A DNA stretch of 44,409 nt from Symbiodinium natans (GCA_905221605.1 CAJNDS010000590.1:1-44409); one strand, 5' to 3'. Shown: positions 12,101-17,697, counted from the first letter of the stretch. Notes: generated by a model from the letters alone, not told the origin. Program-made: numbers and translations.

Positions 12101-14366
12101 AGTTGCTCCATTCATCCTTCGGGGACGAAAGGACAGATTCCCCAGTCAGATGGGAATGCGTTCAGAGATTGCCAAGCCCTAGGCCCAAGAAACCCCAGAC
12201 CTTCAGTACCGACCCTGAAGTGCCATGGTGTTGTTGCTTGAGCCGCTGCTGCTGTGTGTGTGGTAGTATTGCACAGGACCCCACATTCCGCGCAAGCTTG
12301 CGCGCTTTGGGTTCTTTGGGCTGAAGCGTTGGAGACGTAGCTTCTAGGACGGGCTTTTTGAAGACCCGTGTCAGGTTGACTTGGGGATGGAGGGTGCAAC
12401 AAAAGGGCGCCCAAACCCCCAAACCGCAAAATCCCTAAGCCTGACGGCGAGCCGGCAGGTAGCCCTAGACCCTAATCCTGAACCTTCGGCCCTTAGTTGC
12501 AGGGTCCTGCCGCAAGGCAGCGCACAGACTCCAAGCCCCGCAGGAAGGGGCCCGTAGCTGTGACGAAATGGTAATGATGCACTAAATGGGGGTGTTAAGG
12601 TTCGGCTCAGGATATAGGCGCCTTAGCAACTGTTCGAGAAGAGCATGTATGGCATGCTTCGTAGTATCGGTTTGCTGACCCCGAAGTTTGGGAATCATGG
12701 TGGTCGAAAGTTTCCATGCTTTGTGAGCAGGACATCTGCAAGCAGGCGATATCGAAGAAGAACGCTGCCCCTCCGAGTCCCCTAGTAGGTTGTCGGCTTG
12801 GGGTTTGGGGGTCCGGGGCCGAGGTTCCGGGTTCCACAATATATTTTGGAGGATGTGGGAGTTTTCCGATATTAGGGGTACCTTATGGGGGTCCTTGATT
12901 CTAAGGAAATCCTGCTATTTGGGGTCCATGTTAGGAGTCCCTTCTGTTCGTAAACCCCCCATGTGGGTTTGTGTTTTTTTGGGGGCTCAGGTTTAAGAAG
13001 GGCACATGGGTTGCACACCCGCGAAACATACCCCGTAACATACCCCGAAACATACCCCCGAAACATACCCCGTAGCATACCCCGAAATTGCAGGTAAAGT
13101 AGCTCATGATGCCGCGAAACATACCCGAAACATACCCCCGAAACATACCCCGAAACATACCCGCGAAACATACCCCGACCCCAACACCTGTCGCGCGCCT
13201 CCCCATTAAAATACAAACCCATGTAGGTTTTGGTCCTGACGTCCTACATCCTATGGCCCCCACACCTGCACCCTGTCCCCAACGCTGCAAACGCGAACGC
13301 AAAATGCTTCGGGAGCGGATATGCCTGAACGGTCTAGTGTTGAGGGCTCTGGGTTGAGTGTATTTGGCAGAGTTTTGCAGAAACCGCGAAGCTGTGTAGG
13401 CTTGTGAAACTGAGCTTTTGGAGCTTCACAATTGAGAGTTGAGTCACTCTTGCAGTGGGCACTACTTATATGCCATGGAGCTTAGTCAGCTAGATGTTTC
13501 GGATGCAGCATTGTGCCATGGCCGTGAAAACCCTAAACCCTAAACCCTAAACCCTAAACCCTAAACCCTAAACCCTAAACCCTAAACCCTAAACCCGAAT
13601 TAAACCCTAAACCCTACACCCTAAACCCGAAGCCCAGGCATGCCTCCCGCTCATGGCCTATGCCCACGAGCGCCGGCCCCGGAACCTCTATCGCCCTTGA
13701 CGGGGCCTGTGTTTAAAGTGTGTGTGTGTGCCCATTGTAGTACCTAGGACTCGACTACACCCTAAACCCTAAACCCCAAACCCTAAACCCTAAACCCTAA
13801 ACCCCAAACCCGTACATTCACGAGAGTAAAGACCCAAAACGGGCTTTAGTTCAACTGCCTCTTTGGGCTAATGGTGCAGGGAGTGCAAGGCTAGGGCCGA
13901 AGTACCTGAAGACGACTTAACGCCTAAACCCCTCAAGCTTGGGATGTTTCCCTTTATACGAACAGTCCTTTAGGGGGTGCAAGAGTCCCTATTAAGGACT
14001 GTTAGAAAAAGCGGTACATCCCAACATCAACCCTTCAACCCCAAAACAACCCGAAACCCTAGACCCCCAACACCTCAACCCAAAACCCCTGCCCTCCTCC
14101 CCCACCAGCATTCAAGCGCCCAAAATCCCTGCCTCAGCAGCCAATGGACACCCGGTTAAGCAACCCCGAACCCCACCATCCCAAGCGCACTTGGCCCTAA
14201 AGCACCCCCCCCCCCCAGAACCCTACCTCACAAACGGGCTTTCTCTGTAGAATGTGCCCTTTTTGTATGTTCCTCTTGCACCCCTAAACCTTAAACTCTA
14301 AACCCTAAACCCGGACTCAGGTTTGTCAAGGAGCTCAATCTCAGTCGCCCAAGCGACCTACCGGAG
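77..14366 (+). CDS. CNBD-type voltage-gated cation channel, split gene (19 exons, partial)
   Basis: Overview of a partial gene. Nineteen short exons (total about 933 nt, about 311 codons) join without phase conflict. In order they give an S5 helix with a CHFLACFWW motif, a pore helix (YLVCLYWAISL), S6 (VIGPIQIC then VMFGTLTSGLTQ), a C-linker (LPKNLMKRLL, VISEPLKIQMHFEMY, HHPFFRDLL, ICHQAMSM), a cyclic-nucleotide-binding-type beta barrel (GDAVFE, KMYFCVSGTLEYI, IAEAVLWTRW) and the helix YAHEFVKELNLSRPSDLP. This domain order is that of the HCN/CNG/EAG-like channel superfamily, which sits in membranes and passes cations. S1 to S4 must lie upstream of the window. Introns average roughly 740 nt. 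Of 18 donors, 13 are GC, 3 GT and 2 GA; 17 of 19 acceptors are AG|G. The canonical filter TVGYGD is not seen. Superfamily assignment is strong; ion selectivity and ligand are unknown. Confidence 0.85.
101..790 (+). other. intron 1 with telomere-type ends and TA tracts
   Basis: About 35 bases after the GC donor the intron has a short TTTAGGG array (about 136-160). The last 70 bases are degenerate CCCTAAA repeats (about 722-778). Between them are TA-rich runs (about 250-350, 440-480 and 600-630). No coding evidence was seen. Confidence 0.6.
791..862 (+). CDS. channel exon 2: end of S5 and turret
   Basis: Acceptor ctgag|G, donor TGG|gtgaag (GT type). Twenty-four codons beginning VVTCHFLACFWWAVG and ending TETVTW, phase 0 to 0. 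The H-F-L-A-C-x-W-W pattern is the S5 signature of CNG/HCN/EAG-type channels (HWLACLWY in animals). The tryptophan-ended turret follows as expected. Confidence 0.85.
863..1587 (+). other. intron 2
   Basis: A TTTAGGG-type array starts about 30 bases after the donor (about 892-990). CCCTAAA variants occupy about 1,095-1,180 and 1,505-1,580. A hairpin element with ends related to CTTGGAGGTTCATGG lies at 1,262-1,374. The small open frames here on either strand read across this element and the arrays. Confidence 0.55.
1588..1655 (+). CDS. channel exon 3: turret and pore helix
   Basis: Acceptor acgcag|G, donor TT|gctggg (GC type). Twenty-two codons plus two bases, phase 0 to 2. It starts AGGYEDFPLDSS and continues YLVCLYWAIS. 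The motif LYWA is the conserved pore-helix start in CNBD channels. The GC donor makes the next codon TTG and gives LYWAISL running straight into the pore loop of exon 4. Confidence 0.85.
1703..1766 (+). repeat. (TTTAGGG)n array
   Basis: Near-perfect 7-bp telomere-type units just downstream of the exon 3 donor, preceded by two GGGGTTT variants. It is the 5' half of an intron whose last 100 bases (about 1,918-2,000) are CCCTAAA variants. Confidence 0.9.
2024..2081 (+). CDS. channel exon 4: pore loop
   Basis: Acceptor ggccag|G, donor GGC|gccact (GC type), phase 2 to 0. It reads FSGGAHSIYPETQGERFYG. Position and the trailing YPxTxxER identify the segment after the selectivity filter. The usual T-V-G-Y-G-D filter is replaced by L-F-S-G-G-A-H-S. 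Donor choice is inferred from phase with exon 5. Confidence 0.75.
2182..2208 (+). CDS. channel exon 5: first part of S6
   Basis: Acceptor ttccag|G, donor TGT|gcgata (GC type). Nine codons, GVIGPIQIC, phase 0 to 0. With exon 6 it gives VIGPIQICVMFGTLTSG, a typical S6 with gating-hinge glycine. At 27 nt it would be missed by most gene finders. Confidence 0.65.
2209..3368 (+). other. intron 5 with G-rich tract
   Basis: It opens with a TTTAGGG run (about 2,253-2,275) followed at once by CCCTAAA (about 2,284-2,330), a ready-made hairpin. TA tracts lie at about 2,517-2,545 and 2,616-2,632. An extreme G tract with few T interruptions lies at about 2,979-3,055. CCCTAAA/CCCCAAA units fill about 3,225-3,366 up to the acceptor. 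Confidence 0.6.
3369..3437 (+). CDS. channel exon 6: S6 end and C-linker start
   Basis: Acceptor acccag|G, donor TTG|gtgggt (GT type). Twenty-three codons, phase 0 to 0, starting VMFGTLTSGLTQ and ending IIEPQKHFL. The CCCCAAA array runs directly into the acceptor, and the TTTAGGG array begins four bases after the donor. It is the clearest case of an exon bracketed by inverted arrays. Confidence 0.85.
3441..3520 (+). repeat. (TTTAGGG/CTTAGGG)n array
   Basis: The array immediately follows the exon 6 donor. Four central units are the CTTAGGG variant, flanked by standard units. Its partner CCCTAAA array at about 3,770-3,866 ends just before exon 7. Confidence 0.9.
3770..3866 (-). repeat. (CCCTAAA)n array
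   Basis: Thirteen or so units, the first two of CCCTAAG type, ending about 20 bases before the exon 7 acceptor. It is in the opposite orientation to the array at the start of the same intron. Confidence 0.9.
3886..3929 (+). CDS. channel exon 7: C-linker
   Basis: Acceptor caacag|G, donor TT|gctccc (GC type), phase 0 to 2. It reads DGSGQRQLATLKLY plus a split leucine. Joined to exon 8 it gives LATLKLYLRQNNLPKNL, matching the LRRYLxxxxxPxxL region that follows S6 in these channels. Confidence 0.75.
3930..5414 (+). other. intron 7 (about 1.5 kb), mostly degenerate telomere repeat
   Basis: The first 500 bases are TTTAGGG variants that drift to GGTTTCA, GGGTTTTT and GAGGGTTT forms. The longest perfect CCCTAAA array in the window follows at about 4,637-4,891. 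A unique stretch at 5,070-5,414 has no recognisable coding content except exon 8 at its end. Confidence 0.6.
4637..4891 (-). repeat. longest (CCCTAAA)n array in the window
   Basis: About 36 units of CCCTAAA over 255 bases with only two or three variant units (one CTCCTAA, one CCCAAAC). It is internal, with unique sequence on both sides, so it is an interstitial array and not a chromosome end. Confidence 0.95.
5415..5472 (+). CDS. channel exon 8: C-linker helix
   Basis: Acceptor caccag|G, donor CAT|gcgtct (GC type), phase 2 to 0. It reads RQNNLPKNLMKRLLRNAKH, the basic amphipathic helix that precedes the CNBD in EAG-like channels. A GT donor at 5,500 would extend it by nine residues; the GC donor gives the better join to exon 9. 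Confidence 0.75.
5473..5959 (+). other. intron 8
   Basis: CCCTAAA units at about 5,575-5,608, 5,716-5,745 and 5,850-5,895. This intron does not open with TTTAGGG. A short open stretch after an AG at 5,661 was considered as an exon, but it is not needed for phase or motif continuity. Confidence 0.5.
5960..6004 (+). CDS. channel exon 9: C-linker
   Basis: Acceptor ctccag|G, donor ACG|gcacct (GC type). Fifteen codons, AISGDLSADAVQLLT, phase 0 to 0. It joins exon 10 as LLT then VISEPLK, a very common LLxxISEPL-type junction in protist channels. Confidence 0.8.
6005..6455 (+). other. intron 9
   Basis: TTTAGGG-type units at about 6,030-6,058 and 6,196-6,225. A GT/GGT-rich stretch (about 6,115-6,185) is built of GGTGGTAGG-like words. 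CCCTAAA units at about 6,367-6,400 precede the acceptor. Confidence 0.5.
6456..6519 (+). CDS. channel exon 10: C-linker end
   Basis: Acceptor cccagag|G, donor CTCA|gcggag (GC type), phase 0 to 1. It reads VISEPLKIQMHFEMY followed by SRNSVL and a split serine. HFEMY before HPFF is characteristic of this family. A GT donor at 6,529 would also keep phase and add three residues. Confidence 0.8.
6520..6962 (+). repeat. intron 10: CCCTAAA and CCCCAAA arrays
   Basis: It starts with CCCTAAA units (about 6,559-6,683), the reverse of the usual polarity at an intron 5' end. A second array at about 6,826-6,926 contains ten consecutive CCCCAAA variant units flanked by CCCTAAA, which suggests local amplification of one mutated unit. 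Confidence 0.8.
6963..7039 (+). CDS. channel exon 11: pre-CNBD helices
   Basis: Acceptor tttcag|G, donor CAG|gtcctg (GT type), phase 1 to 0, 77 nt. It reads ILQHHPFFRDLLSEGN and then VLVRQICHQ. HPFFRD and ICHxA are textbook motifs at the entry of the CNBD in EAG/KAT-like channels. A second AG inside the exon (at the first histidine) was rejected because it breaks phase with exon 10. Confidence 0.85.
7040..8067 (+). other. intron 11 (1.0 kb)
   Basis: It begins with GGGTTTTTA variants (about 7,050-7,145) and then about 900 bases of mostly unique sequence. That stretch includes a 91-bp hairpin element at 7,887-7,977. There is no CCCTAAA run before the acceptor. The 67-codon open frame at 7,727-7,930 runs through the hairpin arm and is not convincing. 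Confidence 0.5.
8068..8112 (+). CDS. channel exon 12: CNBD start
   Basis: Acceptor cccacag|G, donor GAG|gcgcag (GC type). Fifteen codons, AMSMLLLASGDAVFE, phase 0 to 0. GDxVFE is the first beta strand of the cyclic-nucleotide-binding fold. The junction ICHQ|AMSM is exact for the family. Confidence 0.85.
8113..9093 (+). other. intron 12
   Basis: Mostly unique DNA to about 8,840, then TTTAGGG units (about 8,821-8,880) and CCCTAAA units (about 8,940-9,045) before the acceptor. One half of a CTTGGAGGTTCATGG-like arm is visible near 8,362. The short NPI-rich open frame at 8,513-8,701 is translated repeat. Confidence 0.5.
9094..9122 (+). CDS. channel exon 13: CNBD loop microexon
   Basis: Acceptor atgcag|G, donor AT|gccacc (GC type), 29 nt, phase 0 to 2. 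It reads VDEEPHDPK with the ATG of the next methionine split across the intron. The following exon then reads MYFCVSG, the expected continuation. Confidence 0.75.
9416..9531. mobile_element. TIR element, family 1 (copy 1)
   Basis: About 116 bp. Left arm CTTGGGATGTTCCCTCTTAT; right arm is its near-complement ending GGGAACATCCCAAG. The inner arms (TACTAACAGTCC and GGACTGTAGTA) also pair. It lies in intron 13 between degenerate telomere repeats. Related copies are at 13,938 and 27,614. Confidence 0.75.
9588..9666 (-). repeat. (CCCTAAA)n array before exon 14
   Basis: Eleven clean units ending three bases before the AG acceptor. The same intron (9,123-9,669) opens with TTTAGGG/CTTAGGG units at about 9,155-9,270. 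Confidence 0.9.
9670..9718 (+). CDS. channel exon 14: CNBD beta strands
   Basis: Acceptor cccgag|G, donor GAG|gcttgg (GC type), phase 2 to 0. It reads YFCVSGTLEYIDAYGE after the split methionine. M-Y-F-V-x-S-G-T-L-x-Y is the conserved second/third strand motif of CNBDs in EAG-like and protist channels. Confidence 0.85.
10115..10302. mobile_element. TIR element, family 2 (copy 2), with nested telomere repeats
   Basis: Left arm CTTGGAGGTTCGCGGTTACT, right arm CCCATGAACCTCCAAGTAG, a degenerate inverted pair. The interior includes TTTAGGG units, so the arrays either arose inside the element or were carried by it. Confidence 0.55.
10457..10584. mobile_element. TIR element, family 5 (copy 1)
   Basis: Left arm contains TTGCTGCTTAAGAACCCCCC; right arm contains GGGCGGTTCTTAAGCAAATA. 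The middle is TA-rich with GGGACCCTTAGTACC. It shares the GCTTAAGAACC core with the elements at 33,571 and 41,246. Confidence 0.65.
10644..10679 (+). CDS. channel exon 15: CNBD
   Basis: Acceptor cctcag|A, donor GAG|gcacgc (GC type). Twelve codons, TIPVSERGYIAE, phase 0 to 0. It sits where the family has the W-I-S-E segment before the phosphate-binding cassette. It is one of only two acceptors here not followed by G. Confidence 0.75.
10680..11505 (+). other. intron 15
   Basis: Short TTTAGGG runs at about 10,895-10,915, 11,108-11,140, 11,155-11,170, 11,240-11,270 and 11,300-11,320. A GGTCTTA/GGGTCTT variant patch lies at about 11,027-11,090. Two coding-like stretches (near 10,766 and 11,345) were set aside because neither fits the domain order. 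Confidence 0.5.
11506..11536 (+). CDS. channel exon 16: phosphate-binding-cassette region
   Basis: Acceptor gagcag|G, donor CGCG|gagcct (GA type), phase 0 to 1. It reads AVLWTRWRHR. Spliced between exons 15 and 17 it gives IAEAVLWTRWRHRGTLCAT, aligning with the F-G-E-x-A-L-x...R-x-A cassette. A GT donor at 11,560 (AAG|gtttgg) also leaves the frame open but adds eight residues not usual for the family. Confidence 0.75.
11715..11773 (+). CDS. channel exon 17: CNBD end
   Basis: Acceptor tcttag|G, donor CAG|gacacg (GA type), phase 1 to 0. It reads GTLCATSDAKL followed by AAMDATGFQ. The pattern G-x-L-x-A-x-x-x-x-x-L-x-x-x-D-x-x-x-F is the last strand and C-helix start of CNBDs. The 3' limit is uncertain by six bases (ACG|ggttta is also possible). 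Confidence 0.75.
11781..11857 (+). repeat. (TTTAGGG)n array after exon 17
   Basis: Eleven perfect units beginning within ten bases of the predicted donor. Confidence 0.95.
12855..12960 (-). mobile_element. TIR element, family 3 (inverted copy)
   Basis: On the minus strand it reads GGGGGTTTACGAACAG, GGACCCCAAATAGCAGGATT and CACCCC-like ends. It is clearly the same sequence as the plus-strand elements at 15,681 and 26,077. Ends are GGGGGTTT and its complement. Confidence 0.75.
13020..13178 (+). repeat. GAAACATACCCC minisatellite
   Basis: Ten copies of a 12-14 bp unit (GAAACATACCCCC, with GTAACATACCCC and GTAGCATACCCC variants), in two blocks separated by about 30 bases. The minus strand translates as repeated MFRGYVSG and GMFRG, which explains the two long open frames there. 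Confidence 0.9.
13638..13669 (+). CDS. channel exon 18: C-helix
   Basis: Acceptor gcccag|G, donor GA|gcgccg (GC type), phase 0 to 2. It reads ACLPLMAYAH plus a split glutamate. The upstream CCCTAAA array (about 13,529-13,600) ends shortly before it. Joined to exon 19 it gives YAHEFVKELN, the family pattern YAxxFVxxLN. Confidence 0.75.
13670..14320 (+). other. intron 18
   Basis: CCCTAAA units near 13,760-13,810 and 14,281-14,312. A family 1 hairpin lies at 13,938-14,024. A GT-rich dinucleotide patch is near 13,718. A short open stretch after an AG at 13,879 reads ECKARAEVPEDDL and is a possible alternative exon. Confidence 0.5.
13938..14024. mobile_element. TIR element, family 1 (copy 2)
   Basis: Left arm CTTGGGATGTTTCCCTTTAT with AACAGTCCTTTAGGG; right arm CCCTATTAAGGACTGTT and TACATCCCAA. 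It is shorter than copy 1 (87 bp) but has the same order of motifs. Confidence 0.7.
14321..14366 (+). CDS. channel exon 19: post-CNBD helix (last confident exon)
   Basis: Acceptor actcag|G, phase 2. It reads FVKELNLSRPSDLPE. LN followed by SDLP is the conserved end of this channel class. The 3' end is open: a GC donor after GAGAA (14,368) or an end at 14,366 are both possible. Downstream is a TTTAGGG run at about 14,405. Confidence 0.8.
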
Positions 14367-14554
14367 AAGCGGCAGTAGCCTCTTGGCCTTTCTACAGAGA
14401 ACGCGGGTTAGGGTTTAGGGTTTGGGGGTTCGGGTTTAGGGCTTTTTCTGTAACCTCGAGCCCTAACCTCTTCTTAAAATCTCAGGGAAAATATATACAT
14501 GGTCCGGCATTACGGTCGCTTAAGCTCATACGCCCCCCAAGATATAACCCTGTT

Positions 14555-14664
14555 TACTTGGAGGTTCGTCGGTGCTTAGAAGTATGGTTGCAAGTACGCA
14601 AGTATGGTTGCAACTTTTTTGGGGTTCTTGTAACCCTCCTTACAACTACCCACGAACCGCCAAG
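14555..14664. mobile_element. TIR element, family 2 (copy 3)
   Basis: Left arm TACTTGGAGGTTCGTCGG, right arm CCCACGAACCGCCAAGTAG. The interior carries a short direct repeat, AAGTATGGTTGCAA, twice. Confidence 0.7.
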
Positions 14665-15680
14665 TAGGGTTTAGTGTTTATGCTTGAGTCCCGGTAAGCC
14701 CTACACCCCAAACCCTAAACCCCTACACCCTAAATCCTAAACCCTAAACCCTGAACCCTGAACCCTGAACCCTAAACCCTAAACCCTAAACCCTGAACCC
14801 TGAACCCCTAGTCGCCCTTGGGAGAGTGCACGGCTTTGGGGATGGTAGGCGTCTAGGCCCGCAGGCAGCCGCATGTCCATCGCAGTCTTGGGAAGCTAGG
14901 TTTTACTGCAGCTAAACCCCTAACACCCAAACACCCAAACACCCTAACCTCTCACCTCAGAGACCCTGCATCCCTAAACCAAAAAAGCCGAAGTCCAAGG
15001 ACTCAACTCCGCGAAGGCCCGTTCTGTACAGACTTCCCGGGCCATCTCTTGTTGCACCTGCTTGCCTTTAACCTGAAGCCCTAAACCCTGAAACTATAAA
15101 CCGCTGCGCAGCGCCCAGAAAGCAGGCATGCGTTGTGGCGGTATCGGGTTCTGCTTCACGTGGACCCCAAACCAGCTGCAAACACAAAGGCCCTCGACCC
15201 CCAACCCAGTTTAGCGTTCAGGGTTATAGGGTGATAGGGTTTAGGTTTTAGGGTTTACGGTTCAGGGTTTCGTGACCATCTGAGGGTTCGAAGGGGTGCC
15301 GGGCCAGAAGTGATGTACCACTTGGAGGCTTCACATGACGTAGGGTTTAGGGTTTAGGGTTTATGGTTGAGGGTTTAGGGTGAGGCCTTAGGCCTCAGGA
15401 GTTTTGAAGCCTTGGGGTTGCAAACTTGAGTAAGGGAAGCCCTAAACCCTAAAACCCTGAACCCTAAACCCTAAATCCCTAAACCCGAAATCCCGAAAAC
15501 CGAAAGCCTAAAACCCTAAACTCCAAACCCTGAACCCTAAACCCTAAAACCCTAAACCCGAAACCCTTGAAGACGACGAATCCGTGTAGCTCGTGGCAGA
15601 CCTGACGAGCTTTCAACGCATGCCCTGACACCTGCAAGACGCAGGTCTCCAGTGGCATAACATCGGTTTTCAAAGACATG

Positions 15681-15786
15681 GGGGGTTGTCGAAACTAGGG
15701 GACCCCTAATATAGATCCCCAAGTTGTAGGACTCCCCTAAACAATCCGAACCCCAATAAGGCACCCCTGAAAATCGTGAACCCCCA
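15681..15786 (+). mobile_element. TIR element, family 3 (copy 1)
   Basis: Ends GGGGGTTGTCGAAACTAGGGG-like and its complement CCCCTGAAAATCGTGAACCCCC-like. The interior matches the 26,077 copy segment by segment: GACCCCTAATATAGATCCCC, GTAGGACTCCC, CCCCAATAAGGCACCCCT. Confidence 0.75.
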
Positions 15787-16149
15787 CATGGCGTCAGCTG
15801 GGCCAACTTTTGGCCAAACTTTTTTGAGAATCGGTTTCCGCAGGGTTGTGGCAATACACCCGCCGGCAAGTGACAAGAGCGCCGTCGCACAGGGAGTGCC
15901 GACAGGAGCTTTTGATGTTGGGCCCTCTTTACAGGGTTTAAGCACATCACCCTTGGCTAAACCCTCTACCCAACGTGGGTATGTGTGCTCACCGGTACAA
16001 CTTCGTCCCTGGCCCCTGTGCCCCAAAACTACCCAAGCTCTCAACCCCAAACCCTACACCCTAATGCCCCCTAACTCAACCACCTAAGCCCCAAAAAAAC
16101 CCGCCAAAACCCCCCAAAAGCAACAAACCCGGAAAAGTTGAGTCGGCAG

Positions 16150-16180
16150 TTCTTCTCGCGCATGGAGAGCCCGCTGCCAA
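16150..16180 (+). CDS. candidate small exon
   Basis: Acceptor tcggcag, donor CCAA|gcagta (GC type), phase 0 to 1. It reads FFSRMESPLP. It is phase-compatible with the next candidate at 16,490. Serine/proline content suits a channel tail; no domain match. Confidence 0.35.
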
Positions 16181-16489
16181 GCAGTAGGCACCTGGCTTGA
16201 ATTCTGTAAGTAGGGTTCAGGGCTCAGGGATGGGATGTAGGCTGATGTAGGGGAATTCTTATTGAGGAACATGGTTCAGAGGGTGTTTCTGATGAAGCAT
16301 CGCTACATCAAAAGCGGCCAAAGGAGGCTGATGAGCCAAGAGGAGATATTTGGGGCTACGGTTTCTTATTCTGGGCTACGGGGTTTTGGGGTTAGGGTTT
16401 AGGGTTTAGGGTTTAGGGTTACAGCCCTAAGCATGTCTCTGTGGGGGTGGACAAAGCCCCCATGCCCCTCCCTGCTGGATGCTGTACAG

Positions 16490-16512
16490 ATGCATCGCCA
16501 CGCATCGCCCAG
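16490..16512 (+). CDS. candidate microexon
   Basis: Acceptor gtacag, donor CAG|gcatca (GC type), 23 nt, phase 1 to 0. It gives NASPRIAQ when joined to the candidate at 16,150. It is followed by TTTAGGG units at about 16,524-16,556. Confidence 0.3.
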
Positions 16513-16577
16513 GCATCAGGCTTTTAGGGTTTAGGGTTTAGGGTTTAGGGTTTAGGGTCCTGAAAGCCGTTAATCAG

Positions 16578-16693
16578 GGTTGACTAGGACCCAGAGTGGA
16601 CCCTCATGTTTTTAGGTTCCTTTCTAAGGCCCCCTTTAACCAAAAAGGGCACCATTTTTAACTCCCTAGGATACTCTTGGGTCTAGTTGAGGC
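16578..16693. mobile_element. TIR element, family 4 (copy 1)
   Basis: Left arm TTGACTAGGACCCAGAGT, right arm ACTCTTGGGTCTAGTTGAGG, an imperfect inverted pair. The middle has AAGGCCCCCTTTAAC and AAAAAGGGCACC, themselves complementary. It matches 36,018-36,140. Confidence 0.65.
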
Positions 16694-17313
16694 TTTAGGG
16701 GCTTAAAGCCTCATGCACACCCTCGTCCTACATCCCAAGCCCCACAAACCTTTTATCAGCACAAGCCTCAACCCCTTGACCCCTCAGACCCCCCTAATAA
16801 AAAGAAGAAGCCCTAAATTGTAGCACCAAGCCCTGAACCCCAAAAGCCCAAAATCTGTAGCCCTAACCCTAAGCCCTAAACCCTAAGCCCTAAACCCTAA
16901 ACCCTGAAGCCAAGAATCTGGGCCGGAGTTGGGAGAGCCCGCAATGGGATGAAACTCCCGCAAGAAGTGCATGCCAGGTCCCCCCTTTCAAAGGGGGAGT
17001 CAGATCCTGTGTTGTAAAAGGAAAACGGAACCCTCAATCTGAGCCCTAAGACCTTGAAGCCCTGGGGGTGGCGGGGAGGGGGGGGAGGGAAGATTTCGGG
17101 CTTACCCTAAACCCTAAACCCTAAACCCTAGAGATTCAAGGGTTTTTGTGGCTCTCAGAGCTTCGAGGGCTCTCTGGAGTTTGTAGGGTTTAGGGTTTAG
17201 GGTTTAGGGGTTAGGGGTTTAGGGTCTAGGGTCTAGGGTTTAGGGTTTAGGGTTTAGGGTTTAGGGTTTAGGGTGCAAAAGGATCAGAGGTCTTAGCCCC
17301 TGGTGCTGTCCAG

Positions 17314-17357
17314 GGAGTGCCCCATCCGCGTGCGCGCCCCTTTGGACGAAGGACCAG
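17314..17357 (+). CDS. candidate exon, arginine/proline-rich
   Basis: Acceptor gtccag|G, donor CAG|gcagac (GC type), 44 nt, GC-rich unlike its surroundings, open in all three frames (for example GVPHPRARPFGRRT or ECPIRVRAPLDEGP). Arrays of TTTAGGG lie on both sides (about 17,183-17,273 and 17,391-17,481). Confidence 0.35.
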
Positions 17358-17390
17358 GCAGACGCCGGAGGGCGCGGGGTTGATCCCGGG

Positions 17391-17481
17391 GTTTAGGGTT
17401 TAGGGTTTAGGGTTTAGGGTTTAGGGTTTAGGGTTTAGGGTTTAGGGTTTAGGGTTTAGGGTTTAGGGTTTAGGGTTTAGG
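17391..17481 (+). repeat. (TTTAGGG)n array
   Basis: Thirteen perfect units following a GC-rich candidate exon. A similar array lies 120 bases upstream in the same orientation, with two GGGGTTA and three CTAGGG variant units. Confidence 0.95.
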
Positions 17482-17656
17482 CTGAGAGCTAAGGGTTCTT
17501 CTTAGGACTCGAGCACGTAAAACCCTGCGTTGTTTGGAGTTACTGCACTTCTGCCTGTTTCCGGCCATCGACATGGTGGAGCATTTATCTCGTATGGGTT
17601 CGGGTTTGGGGGAGGGCTTAGGGTGTAGCACCTATGTTGTGCTTCTTGTGTCTAGA

Positions 17657-17697
17657 AAACGCAACGGACTTCTACCAGTTCTTGCAGGAGTATTAGA
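17657..17697 (+). CDS. candidate terminal exon with stop
   Basis: After a gtgtctag acceptor the frame reads ENATDFYQFLQEY and then a TAG stop. The aromatic/acidic ending looks like a protein C-terminus and could close the channel gene. The link to exon 19 is not demonstrated. Confidence 0.3.

Larger units (their letters stand above)
11774..13637 (+). other. intron 17 (1.9 kb)
   Basis: It opens with a clean TTTAGGG array (about 11,781-11,857) and ends with CCCTAAA (about 13,529-13,629). Inside are C and G homopolymers (about 11,920-11,933 and 12,055-12,071), a family 3 element at 12,855-12,960 and a GAAACATACCCC minisatellite at 13,020-13,178. Open stretches at 12,733-12,780 (DICKQAISKKN) and 13,455-13,525 (GHYLYAMELSQLD) could be missed exons but lack support. 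Overlapping ORFs of both strands at 12,000-13,360 are shadows of these repeats. Confidence 0.5.
14367..16149 (+). other. exon-poor stretch after the CNBD
   Basis: Telomere-type runs in both orientations (about 14,405-14,445, 14,700-14,810, 15,342-15,385, 15,440-15,570). A family 2 hairpin lies at 14,555-14,664 and a family 3 element at 15,681-15,786. A possible small exon at 15,126-15,152 (AG|G, GC donor) reads HALWRYRV in the phase left by exon 19. Another coding-like segment at about 15,844-15,960 starts VVAIHPPASDKSAVAQG. Neither matches a known domain. Confidence 0.35.

Noticed and set aside
12872-13302. Minus-strand frames of 116 and 123 codons with MFRGYVSG repeats
   Set aside because: They translate the GAAACATACCCC minisatellite in different frames; the repeat explains the openness.
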